From NCBI RefSeq assembly GCF_025950235.1, contig NZ_JAPDDT010000015.1, positions 1 to 64,000 of the forward strand: DNA of 64,000 nucleotides. Direction: 5' to 3'. This DNA comes from Luteolibacter arcticus. Lineage in GTDB: Bacteria; Verrucomicrobiota; Verrucomicrobiia; Verrucomicrobiales; Akkermansiaceae. The position numbers were made by a program, and so were the translations under genes. The first letter of the stretch is position 1, and each line of letters starts with the position of its first letter. Shown here in pieces: positions 51,201 to 57,480 of the stretch. The notes below the pieces were generated by a model that did not search any database, was not told the DNA's origin, and worked only from the letters and a program-made list of their open reading frames with translations.

Positions 51201-51210
51201 AGCGCCATGA
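45247..51210 (+). CDS. Giant autotransporter-associated beta-strand repeat protein
   Basis: 1987 residues from ATG at 45247. Signal peptide at about 1-38 (SSVSRAAAIMALAATPGAYA). The body is Gly/Thr/Asn-rich beta-helix made of repeated autotransporter-associated strands such as GAGTLTLATANSYTGGTIL, GTGTWTLTGTNIYTGTTTV and LTLSGANSYSGGTTI; dozens of units are visible. The C-terminal 130 residues form a separate small domain starting GFGSWGTALGLTAGVNDG and ending VTNPAP; there is no autotransporter barrel, LPxTG or PEP-CTERM motif, so surface attachment is unclear. It is likely an outer-membrane-facing fibrous adhesin or glycan-binding protein. It is directly downstream of the sigma/kinase pair (276-base gap), and a strong terminator follows. 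Confidence 0.9.
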   Translation: MKSNNSSIYSFASSVSRAAAIMALAATPGAYAVSATWNGTTDATWATAGNWSASPVPGTATGEIATFANAGGADDVINLGGGVSIRTLAFDNAAAAAYTIGTGAAGSQNLTLEGTGAITMSATVAANQLVNANVNLGTAAGAEAFTITNSKAAASNSLTIAGGISTTQTGAKSLTVNGTGVINISGAIANGSGTIALAKAGANVLTLSGANSYSGGTTITGILNASNNTALGSGNVTVNGGVAGNQLQLGSGVTMANSLTLAGGGATAQGALWVPAGSATYDGTIAITGAVTAGAFFATGGGTLTLNNNITSTGPAVTVRTGYVKVTGAQSYTSGTTLANGGAAIQFVRTTSMPATGAVTMTTGTTLSANVGGAGQFTLGAGTNTAGTIGGLIAGVGGQGAAVVLPAGSQIGIDTTDAAGTQTWSAPFTTTNNVGLVKLGTGTLELTSGGTYTGGGAQGFPLIARQGTLLLSGGTHTANGEVVVGGTFGTAPGAPGYDATLQVDAGSLTTTGYLSLGRGNGTGAVSSNLTVNNAATVTAANFSAGFNVAAANLPKGAVTLNNTSALTVSGIYRLGESTGSNMTMTLNNSAQLIASAGVGAKRIGDAGTGVLTLNDSSSAAFGTGPTAGTALGVQIGAVGGNGTVNINGAATATFSGPTLSLYVGYRTGTGVVNMTGGTLTTTGEVRVGGSDVNGADNGSGTFNLSGGAANLGGGLTLGRGNNAAALLTGTANVSGGTLTPQTDIILGFAGAAGTLGKMVISGTGVVNVGPTAARTFVMSTFDTAKSQLDITGGSLNLGNNSSIKFFTGNVGTSGTAVVNQTGGAVTFYSDAGTTVGGTGVLDLAVFGSATSASTYNLDGGILTVPSVVSSNTAGTRLFNFNGGTLKAAVDGTLLNLTTTSATVRANVRDLGATIDTNGRNVTIPQALEASTVLGDVGNGGLTKKGAGTLKLSSFSNTYTGTTNVDAGTLDLDGVVNSNVVVKSGAVLTGVGTTNGTLTMQGGSTLTASTTAPLLTNGVVFSGPTNLVFTGTPSNGVPYPLFSYGSGSVTGLSNLSSSGFRTNISADIANQRIMGTVTTANLTWNTSSGTWAVNTGGWTGGATSYFNGDTVTFNERPAASTVTLNGVLLPASVVVNNTSNPYVFTGTGSIGGEAILTKSGAGALTLATANSYTGGTILGGGTLNLDNASALGTGLLTINGGTLDNTSGDAIVMTGNFPQLWNADINFTGTHSLDMGTGGVAIVGTVETDRAVTIAANTLGVGEITSTALGLIKQGPGTLTVNTLGIQANGSVIAGTLNVAAGALQINRTGGTDPTSGDFTAAGIDGTGTISNGAAVERWLIINTAGNNTFNGTLTNGGTGGLGFDKQGTGSVTLSGTLSYTGTTTVDAGTLSIPVANTGTGTGASVNAGTLVLGNPAALGTPANPAAPNTIRLAGNAVSTLDLAHDGGGPTYGFVFGTTTNATILVNRATAGAGLNHTLMTVGAAGVGAGTLTVSSGANVTSGTSRLTFTQFGLGADTVQTTVLNPTTASVIVGAVSKVVNATAQTLELGGTSVDNQITGLIANGTATVSVGKSNSSTWTISGANNTYTGGTRIGAANGAGVLRATASGALGTGTISFDGSGGAAPGGPTSRLELSNGITLANAITLNQRNNASAAILNVSGNNTLSGAIDLNIGGNRANIQSDADLLTLSGPILTTTANTRNLYLGGAGNGLASNAISNGTGTLNLTKEGTGTWTLTGTNIYTGTTTVTDGTLSIAQATLSNTAAVTVGTTAVLNLTHGATDTVDRFFIGGAEQASGTWGSLTSSATNKTARITGSGILFATNGVAVSGFGSWGTALGLTAGVNDGVAQSPDNDGFENGTEYILGGHPLNGSNNPKIYSLIADSDDAGSEKELIMTIAVPQGTPAFPAGSPTSTVTFEGFGITVRGSTDLATYPVTVNPVAAVIPAGATNPLVQGGITYEYRSFSLGGSNGTTGKGFLQVIVTNPAP

Positions 51211-51245
51211 TCGATCTGACCACCCTTCTCTTGGGTTAATGGGTT

Positions 51246-51281
51246 GCCGGGAACCGTGGGAACGGTTCCCGGCCTTTTTTT
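51246..51281 (+). terminator. Rho-independent terminator after the giant repeat protein
   Basis: Perfect 11-base stem GCCGGGAACCG (51246-51256) and CGGTTCCCGGC (51263-51273), loop TGGGAA, then C and seven T residues (51275-51281). Confidence 0.95.
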
Positions 51282-51367
51282 GCCCTCGGGATAGACTACC
51301 GCGGAAGCATGGGGCCCCACGGCGGCCCCTTCTTTTCCGGGAATCGACACGGGCGTGGCTTCGCTCC

Positions 51368-51784
51368 ATGGTCCCGCCCGTGAAGCCAACTGACCTCACC
51401 CTGCTCGGCCACTCCGAGAACCGCCTGCCGGCGAGCCCGGACGAGGCGACGCTGGAGACGTTTCCGAATTGCCGGCCCGGCCGGAAGTTCTGGATCACGC
51501 TCGATTGCCCGGAGTTTTCCTCACTGTGTCCCGTCACCGGCCAGCCCGACACCGCGCACATCGTGATCCGCTACGTTCCCGGCGAGCGCTGCGTGGAAAC
51601 GAAGTCGCTCAAGTTCTACATGGCCTCGTTCCGCAACCTGCCGGCCTTCAACGAGGAGATCGTCAACCGCGTGCTCGATGATCTGGTCGAGGCGATGCAG
51701 CCAGTCGAGATCACGGTGAGCGGCAAGTTCGGCGCCCGCGGCGGGATCCAGCTTACGTGCGAGGCGAGTCACCCGGAGAGTTGA
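51368..51784 (+). CDS. queF: NADPH-dependent 7-cyano-7-deazaguanine reductase
   Basis: 138 residues from ATG at 51368. QueF reduces preQ0 to preQ1 in queuosine biosynthesis. The catalytic Cys54 and Asp61 are in SLCPVTGQPD, and the QueF signature is VETKSLKFYMASFRNLPAFN. Short (type I) length fits. It is 28 bases ahead of queC on the same strand, so these two steps are co-expressed; no queD, queE or tgt gene is in the window. A short repeat element (AAGTTCCAAGT units) lies between the two genes. Confidence 0.97.
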   Translation: MVPPVKPTDLTLLGHSENRLPASPDEATLETFPNCRPGRKFWITLDCPEFSSLCPVTGQPDTAHIVIRYVPGERCVETKSLKFYMASFRNLPAFNEEIVNRVLDDLVEAMQPVEITVSGKFGARGGIQLTCEASHPES

Positions 51785-51812
51785 AGTTCCAAGTAAGAAG
51801 TTCCAAGTGCCA
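51783..51812. repeat. AAGTTCCAAGT-type short tandem repeat
   Basis: TGAAGTTCCAAGTAAGAAGT continued by TCCAAGTGCCAA: two near copies of GAAGTTCCAAGT fill the queF-queC gap up to the queC start. A related stretch is at 54179-54211, near the start of the Dus gene. Confidence 0.7.
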
Positions 51813-52496
51813 ATGAAGACTGTGGTCTTGCTGAGTGGCGGGATGGATTCCGTCACTGCCTTTTACCAAGTGCTCCGCGAGCATGATGTGGTCGCGGCGC
51901 TGTCGTTCGACTATGGCTCGAAGCACAACGCTTGTGAGATTCCCTTCGCGAAGCTGCATGCGGAACGAGCCGGTGTGCCGCATCGGACGATCGATCTCGG
52001 GTTCATGAACGAGTGCTTCGCCTCCGACCTGCTGAAGAGCGGCGGCGATATTCCTGACGGCCACTATGCCGAGGAGAACATGAAGCGGACGGTGGTGCCG
52101 TTCCGCAATGGCATCATGCTCGCTGTTGCTTGTGGCTTTGCTGAGAGCGTCGAGGCGGATGCTTTGGCGATCGCGGCTCACTCGGGCGATCATGCGATTT
52201 ATCCGGACTGCCGGGAGCCCTTTATGCAGGGCATGGCCGCTGCGATGGAGGCGGGCACTTATGCACGCATCCAACTGCTGCGGCCGTTCATCGCGATGGA
52301 CAAGACGGGCATTGCCCGGCGTGGCGTGGAGCTGGGGATCGACTTTGCCGAGACGTGGTCCTGCTACAAGGGCGGCGAGATTCATTGCGGGACCTGCGGG
52401 ACCTGTGTGGAGAGGCGGGAGGCGTTCCTGTTAGCCGGACTTCCCGATCCGACGGTCTATCTGGCGACGCCGGAGATTCCGGAGGCTCCGAGGTAG
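51813..52496 (+). CDS. queC: 7-cyano-7-deazaguanine synthase
   Basis: 227 residues from ATG at 51813. QueC makes preQ0 from CDG with ATP and ammonia, one step before QueF. The PP-loop is VLLSGGMDSVTAFY. The zinc site is Cys4-type: WSCYKGGEIHCGTCGTCVER. Other family segments are LSFDYGSKHNACEIPFAKLH, VPFRNGIMLAVACGFAE, and HSGDHAIYPDCREPF. Length is typical. The gene order queF-queC is compact. The GTG six bases earlier is within the repeat and less likely to be the start. Confidence 0.97.
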   Translation: MKTVVLLSGGMDSVTAFYQVLREHDVVAALSFDYGSKHNACEIPFAKLHAERAGVPHRTIDLGFMNECFASDLLKSGGDIPDGHYAEENMKRTVVPFRNGIMLAVACGFAESVEADALAIAAHSGDHAIYPDCREPFMQGMAAAMEAGTYARIQLLRPFIAMDKTGIARRGVELGIDFAETWSCYKGGEIHCGTCGTCVERREAFLLAGLPDPTVYLATPEIPEAPR

Positions 52497-52617
52497 AGGC
52501 GGTGCGTGACCGCTGGAAGCTGGGGGTCGGCCGCATCGGAGACAGACGGGCGACACGTGGGCACAATGTTGCGGCCTGTGCCGCTGAAGTGCGACGGTCA
52601 TAGACCGACGCTACATT

Positions 52618-53118
52618 TCATTTCACCGTGTAACGCGAGGGGCCTTCCGAGGGCTTTGGAATCTCCATCATCTGGTCGTAGTCGCCTTCCTCGCAGCAGC
52701 GCACGAAGCCTTCGGCATAGCTCTTCAGCTTGTCCCAGCACTCGCGGATTTCCTTCGCCTCTTTCTTGCTGATGGAGTGGTCGAGCGCGGCGGTGGAGAT
52801 CTGTTGGAGGAGCACGGAGAACTGGCCGACGATCTCGTTGGTCGCCGGCAGCACTTGGAAGCCCTTTTCGCAGGAACTCTTCGGGTTCCGCACGAAGTAG
52901 CCGCCGGTCTGTTGGCAGAGCCACTCTACGATCCGCAGGTCGCTGCTCAGCTCGATGATTTTCATCAGCCGGTCGAGGGGGTTGCGGCTGCCGCTGCCGT
53001 CATCGCTTTGCTTCTCCGCCCACTTGTAGACGAGCGAGAGCGAGATGCCCAAGTCCGAGGCCACGGCTTTGGGGCTGGTTTTGGCGAACGCGTTGCGCAG
53101 CACTTCATGGCTTTCCAT
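52618..53118 (-). CDS. HTH protein resembling phage CII-like regulators
   Basis: 166 residues. The N-terminal helix-turn-helix is EVLRNAFAKTSPKAVASDLG followed by ISLSLVYKWAEK, like the CII/YdaS-type DNA-binding domain. The remainder is helical: LMKIIELSSDLRIVEWLCQQ followed by TGGYFVRNP, then KEAKEIRECWDKLKSYAEGF, with Cys residues near the end (VRCCEEGD). Similar chromosomal proteins occur in Verrucomicrobiota outside prophages. No phage genes are nearby here, so a chromosomal regulatory role is more likely than lysogeny control. It is 52 bases from the convergently oriented Dus gene stop. Confidence 0.75.
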   Translation of the reverse strand: MESHEVLRNAFAKTSPKAVASDLGISLSLVYKWAEKQSDDGSGSRNPLDRLMKIIELSSDLRIVEWLCQQTGGYFVRNPKSSCEKGFQVLPATNEIVGQFSVLLQQISTAALDHSISKKEAKEIRECWDKLKSYAEGFVRCCEEGDYDQMMEIPKPSEGPSRYTVK

Positions 53119-53169
53119 GCGCGCGACCCTAGCAGGTGCGCGGGCGCTGCAAATGCGAAATTATAACCG

Positions 53170-54168
53170 TCAAACCTCCGCCATATCTGCCGCCGTCGCC
53201 AGTGACAGGGCTGCGATGTCTTCCACCTCCGCAACTGACTGAACTTGTGCCAGCCGCTGGCGCAGCTCCTTGGCCCCCGGAAAGCCCTTGCAGTAGGCCA
53301 TCAGGCGGGCGCGCATGGACATCATCGCGTGCTTTTCCGCGCCGTACCGTGCGCTGTTCACCGCGAGCCGGCAGTGGCGCAGGACCAGCGACCAGCGGTC
53401 CTCGAGCGGCACCGGAGGCAGCGTTTCGCCGGTCTCCAGGAAATGTTTCGCCTCGCGGAATACCCAGGGGTTCTGCATCGCGGCGCGGCCAATCATGACG
53501 CCGGAGACCGCGGTTTCGCGCTTGCGCCGTGCGAGGTCCGCGCCGGTGGAAATGTCGCCATTGCCGATGACCGGGATTTTCACCGCCTGGGCGCAGGCGT
53601 CGATGACTTCCCAATTCGCCTCTCCCGAGTAGCCCTGCGAGCGGGTGCGGCCGTGGACGGCGATGGCCTCCATCCCGCAGTCCTCGAGGATGCGGCAGAC
53701 TTCCACCGCGTTGACGGTCTTGTCATCCCAGCCGATCCGCATCTTGGCGGTCACCGGCACTTCGCCGCCGACGCCTTTTTTCACGCCCGCGGCGACCGAG
53801 GCGAGGGTCGGGCAGTCCTTCAAAAGCGAGGAGCCGCCGTTCTTGGCGACCACCTTGTTGACCGGGCAGCCGAAGTTGATGTCGATGAAGTCGGGTTGCT
53901 TCCAGCCGATGATCTTTTTCGCGGCCTCGCCCATGCGCTCGCCGTCGCCGCCGAAAAGCTGCACGCCCACCGGCCGCTGTTCATCGGTGAATTCGGTGTA
54001 TTTCCGCGTCCGCTCATCGGCCTGCATGATGCCCTCCGCCGAGACGAACTCGGTGACCATCACGTCCGCGCCGAGTTCCTTGCAGATCTGGCGGAAGACC
54101 AGGTCCGTCACCCCGGCCATGGGGGCCAGATAGAGGGGGAACGCGCCGTTTTGGAACCAAGGGAGCAC
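53170..54168 (-). CDS. dus: tRNA-dihydrouridine synthase
   Basis: 332 residues from GTG at 54168 (VLPWFQNGAFPLYLAPMAGV). Dus enzymes reduce uridine to dihydrouridine in tRNA using FMN and NADPH. Motifs: LAPMAGVTDLVFRQICKELG, QLFGGDGERMGEAAKKI, DFIDINFGCPVNKVVAKNGG with the catalytic Cys, VTAKMRIGWDD, IAVHGRTRSQGYSGEANWEV, and PVIGNGDISTGADL. It resembles DusB-type enzymes. No ATG lies close upstream; longer readings pass through the AAGTTCC-type repeat. The neighbouring antitoxin gene is divergent, with about 100 bases between the two starts. Confidence 0.95.
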   Translation of the reverse strand: MLPWFQNGAFPLYLAPMAGVTDLVFRQICKELGADVMVTEFVSAEGIMQADERTRKYTEFTDEQRPVGVQLFGGDGERMGEAAKKIIGWKQPDFIDINFGCPVNKVVAKNGGSSLLKDCPTLASVAAGVKKGVGGEVPVTAKMRIGWDDKTVNAVEVCRILEDCGMEAIAVHGRTRSQGYSGEANWEVIDACAQAVKIPVIGNGDISTGADLARRKRETAVSGVMIGRAAMQNPWVFREAKHFLETGETLPPVPLEDRWSLVLRHCRLAVNSARYGAEKHAMMSMRARLMAYCKGFPGAKELRQRLAQVQSVAEVEDIAALSLATAADMAEV

Positions 54169-54251
54169 GCGGGGAAGGTAAGTTCCAAGGGAGAAGTGCC
54201 AAGTGCCAAGAACGACGGCCGGAAGCGGCAGGCTTGCCGTTTCGCCGATGT

Positions 54252-54266
54252 GGACATATTTTGTCC
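54252..54266. promoter_or_regulatory. Candidate antitoxin operator
   Basis: Inverted repeat GGACA-TATTT-TGTCC lies two bases before the antitoxin ATG. A compact palindrome at this place is typical of autoregulated Phd/YefM operons. Inferred by position and symmetry only. Confidence 0.5.
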
Positions 54267-54268
54267 CC

Positions 54269-54523
54269 ATGAAGACGGCCACCGTGCGGGACCTCCGGAA
54301 CGACTTCGCCAAGCTCGAAGCCTGGCTGGGGGAGGGGGAGGAAATCCGCATCGAACGCCGCGGCGAGCCGATCGCGATGCTCACGCCGTTGAAGGTAGCC
54401 GAGGGGGAGAAGATCAAGATACCGGACTTTGAAGCGAGGCGCCGTGCCATTTGGGGCGACCGGGTTTTCAGCGAAGAGGAAGTGAAAGCGATGCGCGAGG
54501 AAGAGCTGGGTGACCGCGGATGA
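54269..54523 (+). CDS. Type II antitoxin, Phd/YefM family
   Basis: 84 residues from ATG at 54269. The N-terminal Phd fold is recognised from TATVRDLRNDFAKLEAWLGE and GEEIRIERRGEPIAMLTPLK, which form the dimeric DNA-binding domain. The acidic, charged C-terminus (ending AMREEELGDRG) is the expected toxin-wrapping tail. It overlaps the PIN-domain toxin by ATGA, the usual antitoxin-first layout. A short palindrome just upstream is a good operator candidate. Phd antitoxins pair with PIN toxins in many species. Confidence 0.92.
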   Translation: MKTATVRDLRNDFAKLEAWLGEGEEIRIERRGEPIAMLTPLKVAEGEKIKIPDFEARRRAIWGDRVFSEEEVKAMREEELGDRG

Positions 54524-54972
54524 GTGCTTTTCCCGACACTTCATTCCTTTACGCGGTTTACCGCACTCAGGATAACTCGTCCCGAGCGGACATTTGGATG
54601 TTGGCTCGCTCAGACCCGCTGCCCGTCTCCTCGCTCCTGCTGTTGGAGTTCCGGCAGTCCGTCCGTTTTCAGACGCGCTTGTTTTCGCTGGATCGGAAGA
54701 AGGGCTACCCGGCGGCCGAGGGCACGCGGATGCTGCGCGATCTTCAGTCGGACCTTGCTGCGGGGATCCTTCAGGTGACCTCTGCTGATTGGGCGGATGT
54801 GCATCGCATTGCGCAGTCGCTCAGCGCGAAGCACACCGAGGCTGGCGGTCATCGCTTGAATGACATCCTCCATGTCGCCACCGCGCTGCATCTGGGAGCG
54901 GCGGAATTTCTGACGTTTGATGCGAACCAGAAGAAGCTCGCGGAGGCGGAGGGGATGGCTGTGCCGCTGTGA
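54520..54972 (+). CDS. PIN-domain ribonuclease toxin (VapC-like)
   Basis: 150 residues. The acidic PIN active site is intact: Asp6 in FPDTSFLYAVYR, Glu in SSLLLLEFRQSVR, Asp in HRLNDILHVATAL and a last Asp in EFLTFDANQKKL. VapC toxins cleave tRNA or rRNA with Mg2+. It follows the Phd-type antitoxin with a four-base overlap. Nothing suggests degradation. The gene is followed within 15 bases by a long hairpin element. Confidence 0.92.
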   Translation: MSAFPDTSFLYAVYRTQDNSSRADIWMLARSDPLPVSSLLLLEFRQSVRFQTRLFSLDRKKGYPAAEGTRMLRDLQSDLAAGILQVTSADWADVHRIAQSLSAKHTEAGGHRLNDILHVATALHLGAAEFLTFDANQKKLAEAEGMAVPL

Positions 54973-54986
54973 GAAGCTTGGCATAT

Positions 54987-55058
54987 CTGTAAGTGGTCCT
55001 GCCTCTAGGCGGACTTGAAGGACCATTCGAGTCCGCCTGAAGGCGGGACTACTTACAG
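54987..55058. repeat. Long hairpin element after the toxin gene
   Basis: CTGTAAGT (54987-54994) pairs with ACTTACAG (55051-55058), and GTCC-GCCT with AGGC-GGAC inside. The right half also holds its own small hairpin, CCGCC-TGAA-GGCGG. The same small hairpin with a compensated base change is at 31286-31310. Confidence 0.85.
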
Positions 55059-55150
55059 CTTGAATGCCGGCCGTTGGAGCTTGCGGCGGGCGTTGGCAAT
55101 CCCTTGTCTAACGGGTACCCGGCGTGCTCGCGAAGTCCGCCATCCTTCGC

Positions 55151-56485
55151 ATGAAAAAACGCCGCCTCGCCCTCCACTGGCAGATTCTTGCCGCGCTGCT
55201 GCTCGCCACGCTCACCGCTGCGGCCTTCCGCGGGCTGTTTGGTGAGAAGTCGGACGCGACCTTTGTCACGGCGGCGATCGAGGGCTGCAAGCTGGTCGGC
55301 GACCTGTTCCTGCGCGCGCTGAAGATGATCATCATCCCGCTGATCGTGACCTCGGTGGTCGGGGGCATCGCGGGGCTGAAGGATGCGCAGGGCTTCGGCC
55401 GCCTCGGGCTGAAGACGATCGGCTTCTACATGACCACCGGGCTGCTCGCGATTCTGCTCGGGCTGTTTCTGGTCAGCACGATTCAGCCGGGCCTGACCGA
55501 CGGGCAACCGAATCAATCGATCCGCGAGGCCTTTGAACAGGGCACCGGTACGAGCGAGGACGACATGAAAAAGGTCGAGGCCGCCTCCGGCAACGTGCCC
55601 GAGGGCAAGGGCATCTGGGTCAGCATTTCAGGGATCTTCCGCTCGATGCTGCCCGAGAACATCTTTGCGGCGGCGGCTTCGAACGAGTCGGTGCTGGGCG
55701 TGCTGATCTTCAGCATGCTTTTCGCCGTGGCGGTCACGCGCTTGCCGGAGGAGCAGGGGAAAAGCCTGCGTGAGTTCTTCATCGCCGCCTCGGAAGCCGT
55801 CGGCACCATTGTCCACTGGATCATGGCCTTCGCGCCGATCGGGGTGTATGCGCTCATCCTGCCAGTCGTGTATTCCACGGGCTTCGGGCTGTTCGCGAAT
55901 CTCGGGAAATATGTGGTCACTGTCATTTTCGCGCTCGGCCTGCACCTGTGTGTGACCATGCCGCTGGTGCTGATGCTGGTGGCCCGCGTCAGTCCGCGCC
56001 GCCATTTCGCAGCGGTGAAACAGGCGCTGATCATGGCATTCTCGACCGCCTCATCGTCGGCGACGCTGCCGCTGACGATGGAGTGCGTGCGCGACCGATG
56101 CGGTGTCTCGCCGCGCGTGACCTCCTTCACATTGCCGATCGGGACTTCGATCAATACCGACGGCACGGCGCTCTATGAATGCGTGGCGGTGATGTTCGTG
56201 GCGCAGGTGATGGGGGTGCAGATGGGGCCAGGGGAAATGTTCTTCGTCGTCGTGGCAGCGCTGCTCACCAGCGTCGGCATCGCCGGCGTGCCGCATGCGA
56301 GTCTGGTGGCGATCTTGCTCATCTTGAAGAACTCCGGCATTGCGGGCGCCGAGGCAGCGGTCGGTGTGCTGCTGGCGGTCGACCGTTTCCTCGACATGAG
56401 CCGGACCGCGGTGAATGTCTTCGGTGACACCTGTGTGGCGGTGCTGGTGGCTCGCAGCGAAGGTGAAGCGACCTTGGTGAAATGA
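55151..56485 (+). CDS. Dicarboxylate/amino acid:cation symporter (DAACS family)
   Basis: 444 residues from ATG at 55151 (27 bases after another possible start). Eight or so TM helices and two re-entrant loops. Family motifs: LKMIIIPLIVTSVVGGIAGL, then the serine-rich STASSSATLPLTMECV hairpin and the NTDGTALYECVAVMFVAQVM region with the substrate-binding NxDG motif, and VLLAVDRFLDMSRTAVNVFG with the conserved D-R. It should import glutamate, aspartate or C4-dicarboxylates with Na+ or H+. An extra 60-residue periplasmic loop (about 120-180) with acidic residues is longer than in GltP. Monocistronic by context. Confidence 0.94.
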   Translation: MKKRRLALHWQILAALLLATLTAAAFRGLFGEKSDATFVTAAIEGCKLVGDLFLRALKMIIIPLIVTSVVGGIAGLKDAQGFGRLGLKTIGFYMTTGLLAILLGLFLVSTIQPGLTDGQPNQSIREAFEQGTGTSEDDMKKVEAASGNVPEGKGIWVSISGIFRSMLPENIFAAAASNESVLGVLIFSMLFAVAVTRLPEEQGKSLREFFIAASEAVGTIVHWIMAFAPIGVYALILPVVYSTGFGLFANLGKYVVTVIFALGLHLCVTMPLVLMLVARVSPRRHFAAVKQALIMAFSTASSSATLPLTMECVRDRCGVSPRVTSFTLPIGTSINTDGTALYECVAVMFVAQVMGVQMGPGEMFFVVVAALLTSVGIAGVPHASLVAILLILKNSGIAGAEAAVGVLLAVDRFLDMSRTAVNVFGDTCVAVLVARSEGEATLVK

Positions 56486-56494
56486 GGCGGCGCG

Positions 56495-57319
56495 TCAGGC
56501 GCGCCGCGTGCGCCATTTCACTTCGAGTCGCAGCACGCGCTCGATGCCATTGCGCTGAAGCAGGCTGAGTATGCCGCGGCCGTCGCGACGGACGGTCACA
56601 TACGCGCGGGTGCCGTCGCTGCCGATGGCTGCCGGCGTTCCGAGCCGTCGGTCGGCTTCGGCCGGGCGCATGGCGGGCCATTGGGTGGTCCGTTCGGAAA
56701 GCACGCGGACTTGGCGGCGAATCGGGTGATCCACTTCAGGCTCCAGCCAAGCGACGGCGATGCGTCGCGCGATCTCATCCGGGGAGAAGGTTTTGTCCTG
56801 AGGCGGGGAGGGAGCGGAGGCGTCGGCAGAGTGCTGCTTTTCGCGTCGCTGGGGTACGTTTGCACGGATTCCTTCCTTGATGGTAGTGTCCCACAAGGGT
56901 GGGGCGGAAGTGGATCCCGTATGGGGCAGGAGTTCGAACGCCACCAACGGCGTCTCCTTTTCCGGTCGCGCCGCGCGGCGCCAGGCGAGGATGATCGCAA
57001 AACCCGCCAGCAGGACCAGCGCGATCAGCCCATGGAGTTCATTGCCACGGGCGAGAAAGCTGGCGGTGAAGCACAGGATCACCACCGTGACCGAGCCCGT
57101 CGCGATGGCACCGAGCAAATGCCGGGTTTCCTCGAATAGTTCGCCCGAGCTTGCGGCGTCTTTCCAAGCGGCGCGCTCTGGATCGAGCGGCTTGCCGCAC
57201 CCCGGGCAAAACTCCGGACCGGCACCGCTGTGCGATTCCAGGCTGTCCCACCGGGTATGGTGAAAGGCCTCCGCCTCCGCGCCGCAGTGCGGGCAAGTCG
57301 TGATTGTCAGCGCAGTCAT
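56495..57319 (-). CDS. Zinc-ribbon membrane protein, function unknown
   Basis: 274 residues from ATG at 57319. The N-terminus is a zinc ribbon: CPHC at residues 9-12 and CPGC at about 38-41. Two TM helices follow at about 73-90 and 95-110 (GSVTVVILCFTASFLARGN and LIALVLLAGFAIILAW). The rest is a cytoplasmic, Arg-rich domain with a conserved-looking stretch RRIAVAWLEPEVDHPIRRQV. No family assignment. The gene is convergent with the symporter (9 bases between stops) and divergent from the alpha-2-macroglobulin gene. Confidence 0.75.
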   Translation of the reverse strand: MTALTITTCPHCGAEAEAFHHTRWDSLESHSGAGPEFCPGCGKPLDPERAAWKDAASSGELFEETRHLLGAIATGSVTVVILCFTASFLARGNELHGLIALVLLAGFAIILAWRRAARPEKETPLVAFELLPHTGSTSAPPLWDTTIKEGIRANVPQRREKQHSADASAPSPPQDKTFSPDEIARRIAVAWLEPEVDHPIRRQVRVLSERTTQWPAMRPAEADRRLGTPAAIGSDGTRAYVTVRRDGRGILSLLQRNGIERVLRLEVKWRTRRA

Positions 57320-57480
57320 GGGGGACCTTTTGGAAGGGTCGGCCCATAGCAGATGCAGCAGATGAATGCAAGTCGCCGGGTTCCGTGACCTTTCTAAAAC
57401 CGGAAAAACCCAAGATTTTCCGATTTCGGGTGTCACATTAAGCGCCGCCCGCTTCAAGGTGGAGGGAACCCCTTACGATT

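Noticed and set aside
48625..51561. 978-codon open frame on the minus strand opposite the giant repeat protein
   Set aside because: It runs antisense to a Gly/Thr-rich repeat gene whose composition keeps other frames open; the translation is Arg/Gly/His-rich without any domain, and the plus-strand frame has a signal peptide and clear repeats.
52618..53118. CII-like HTH protein as a sign of a prophage
   Set aside because: No integrase, portal, capsid or lysis gene is adjacent, and flanking genes are housekeeping.
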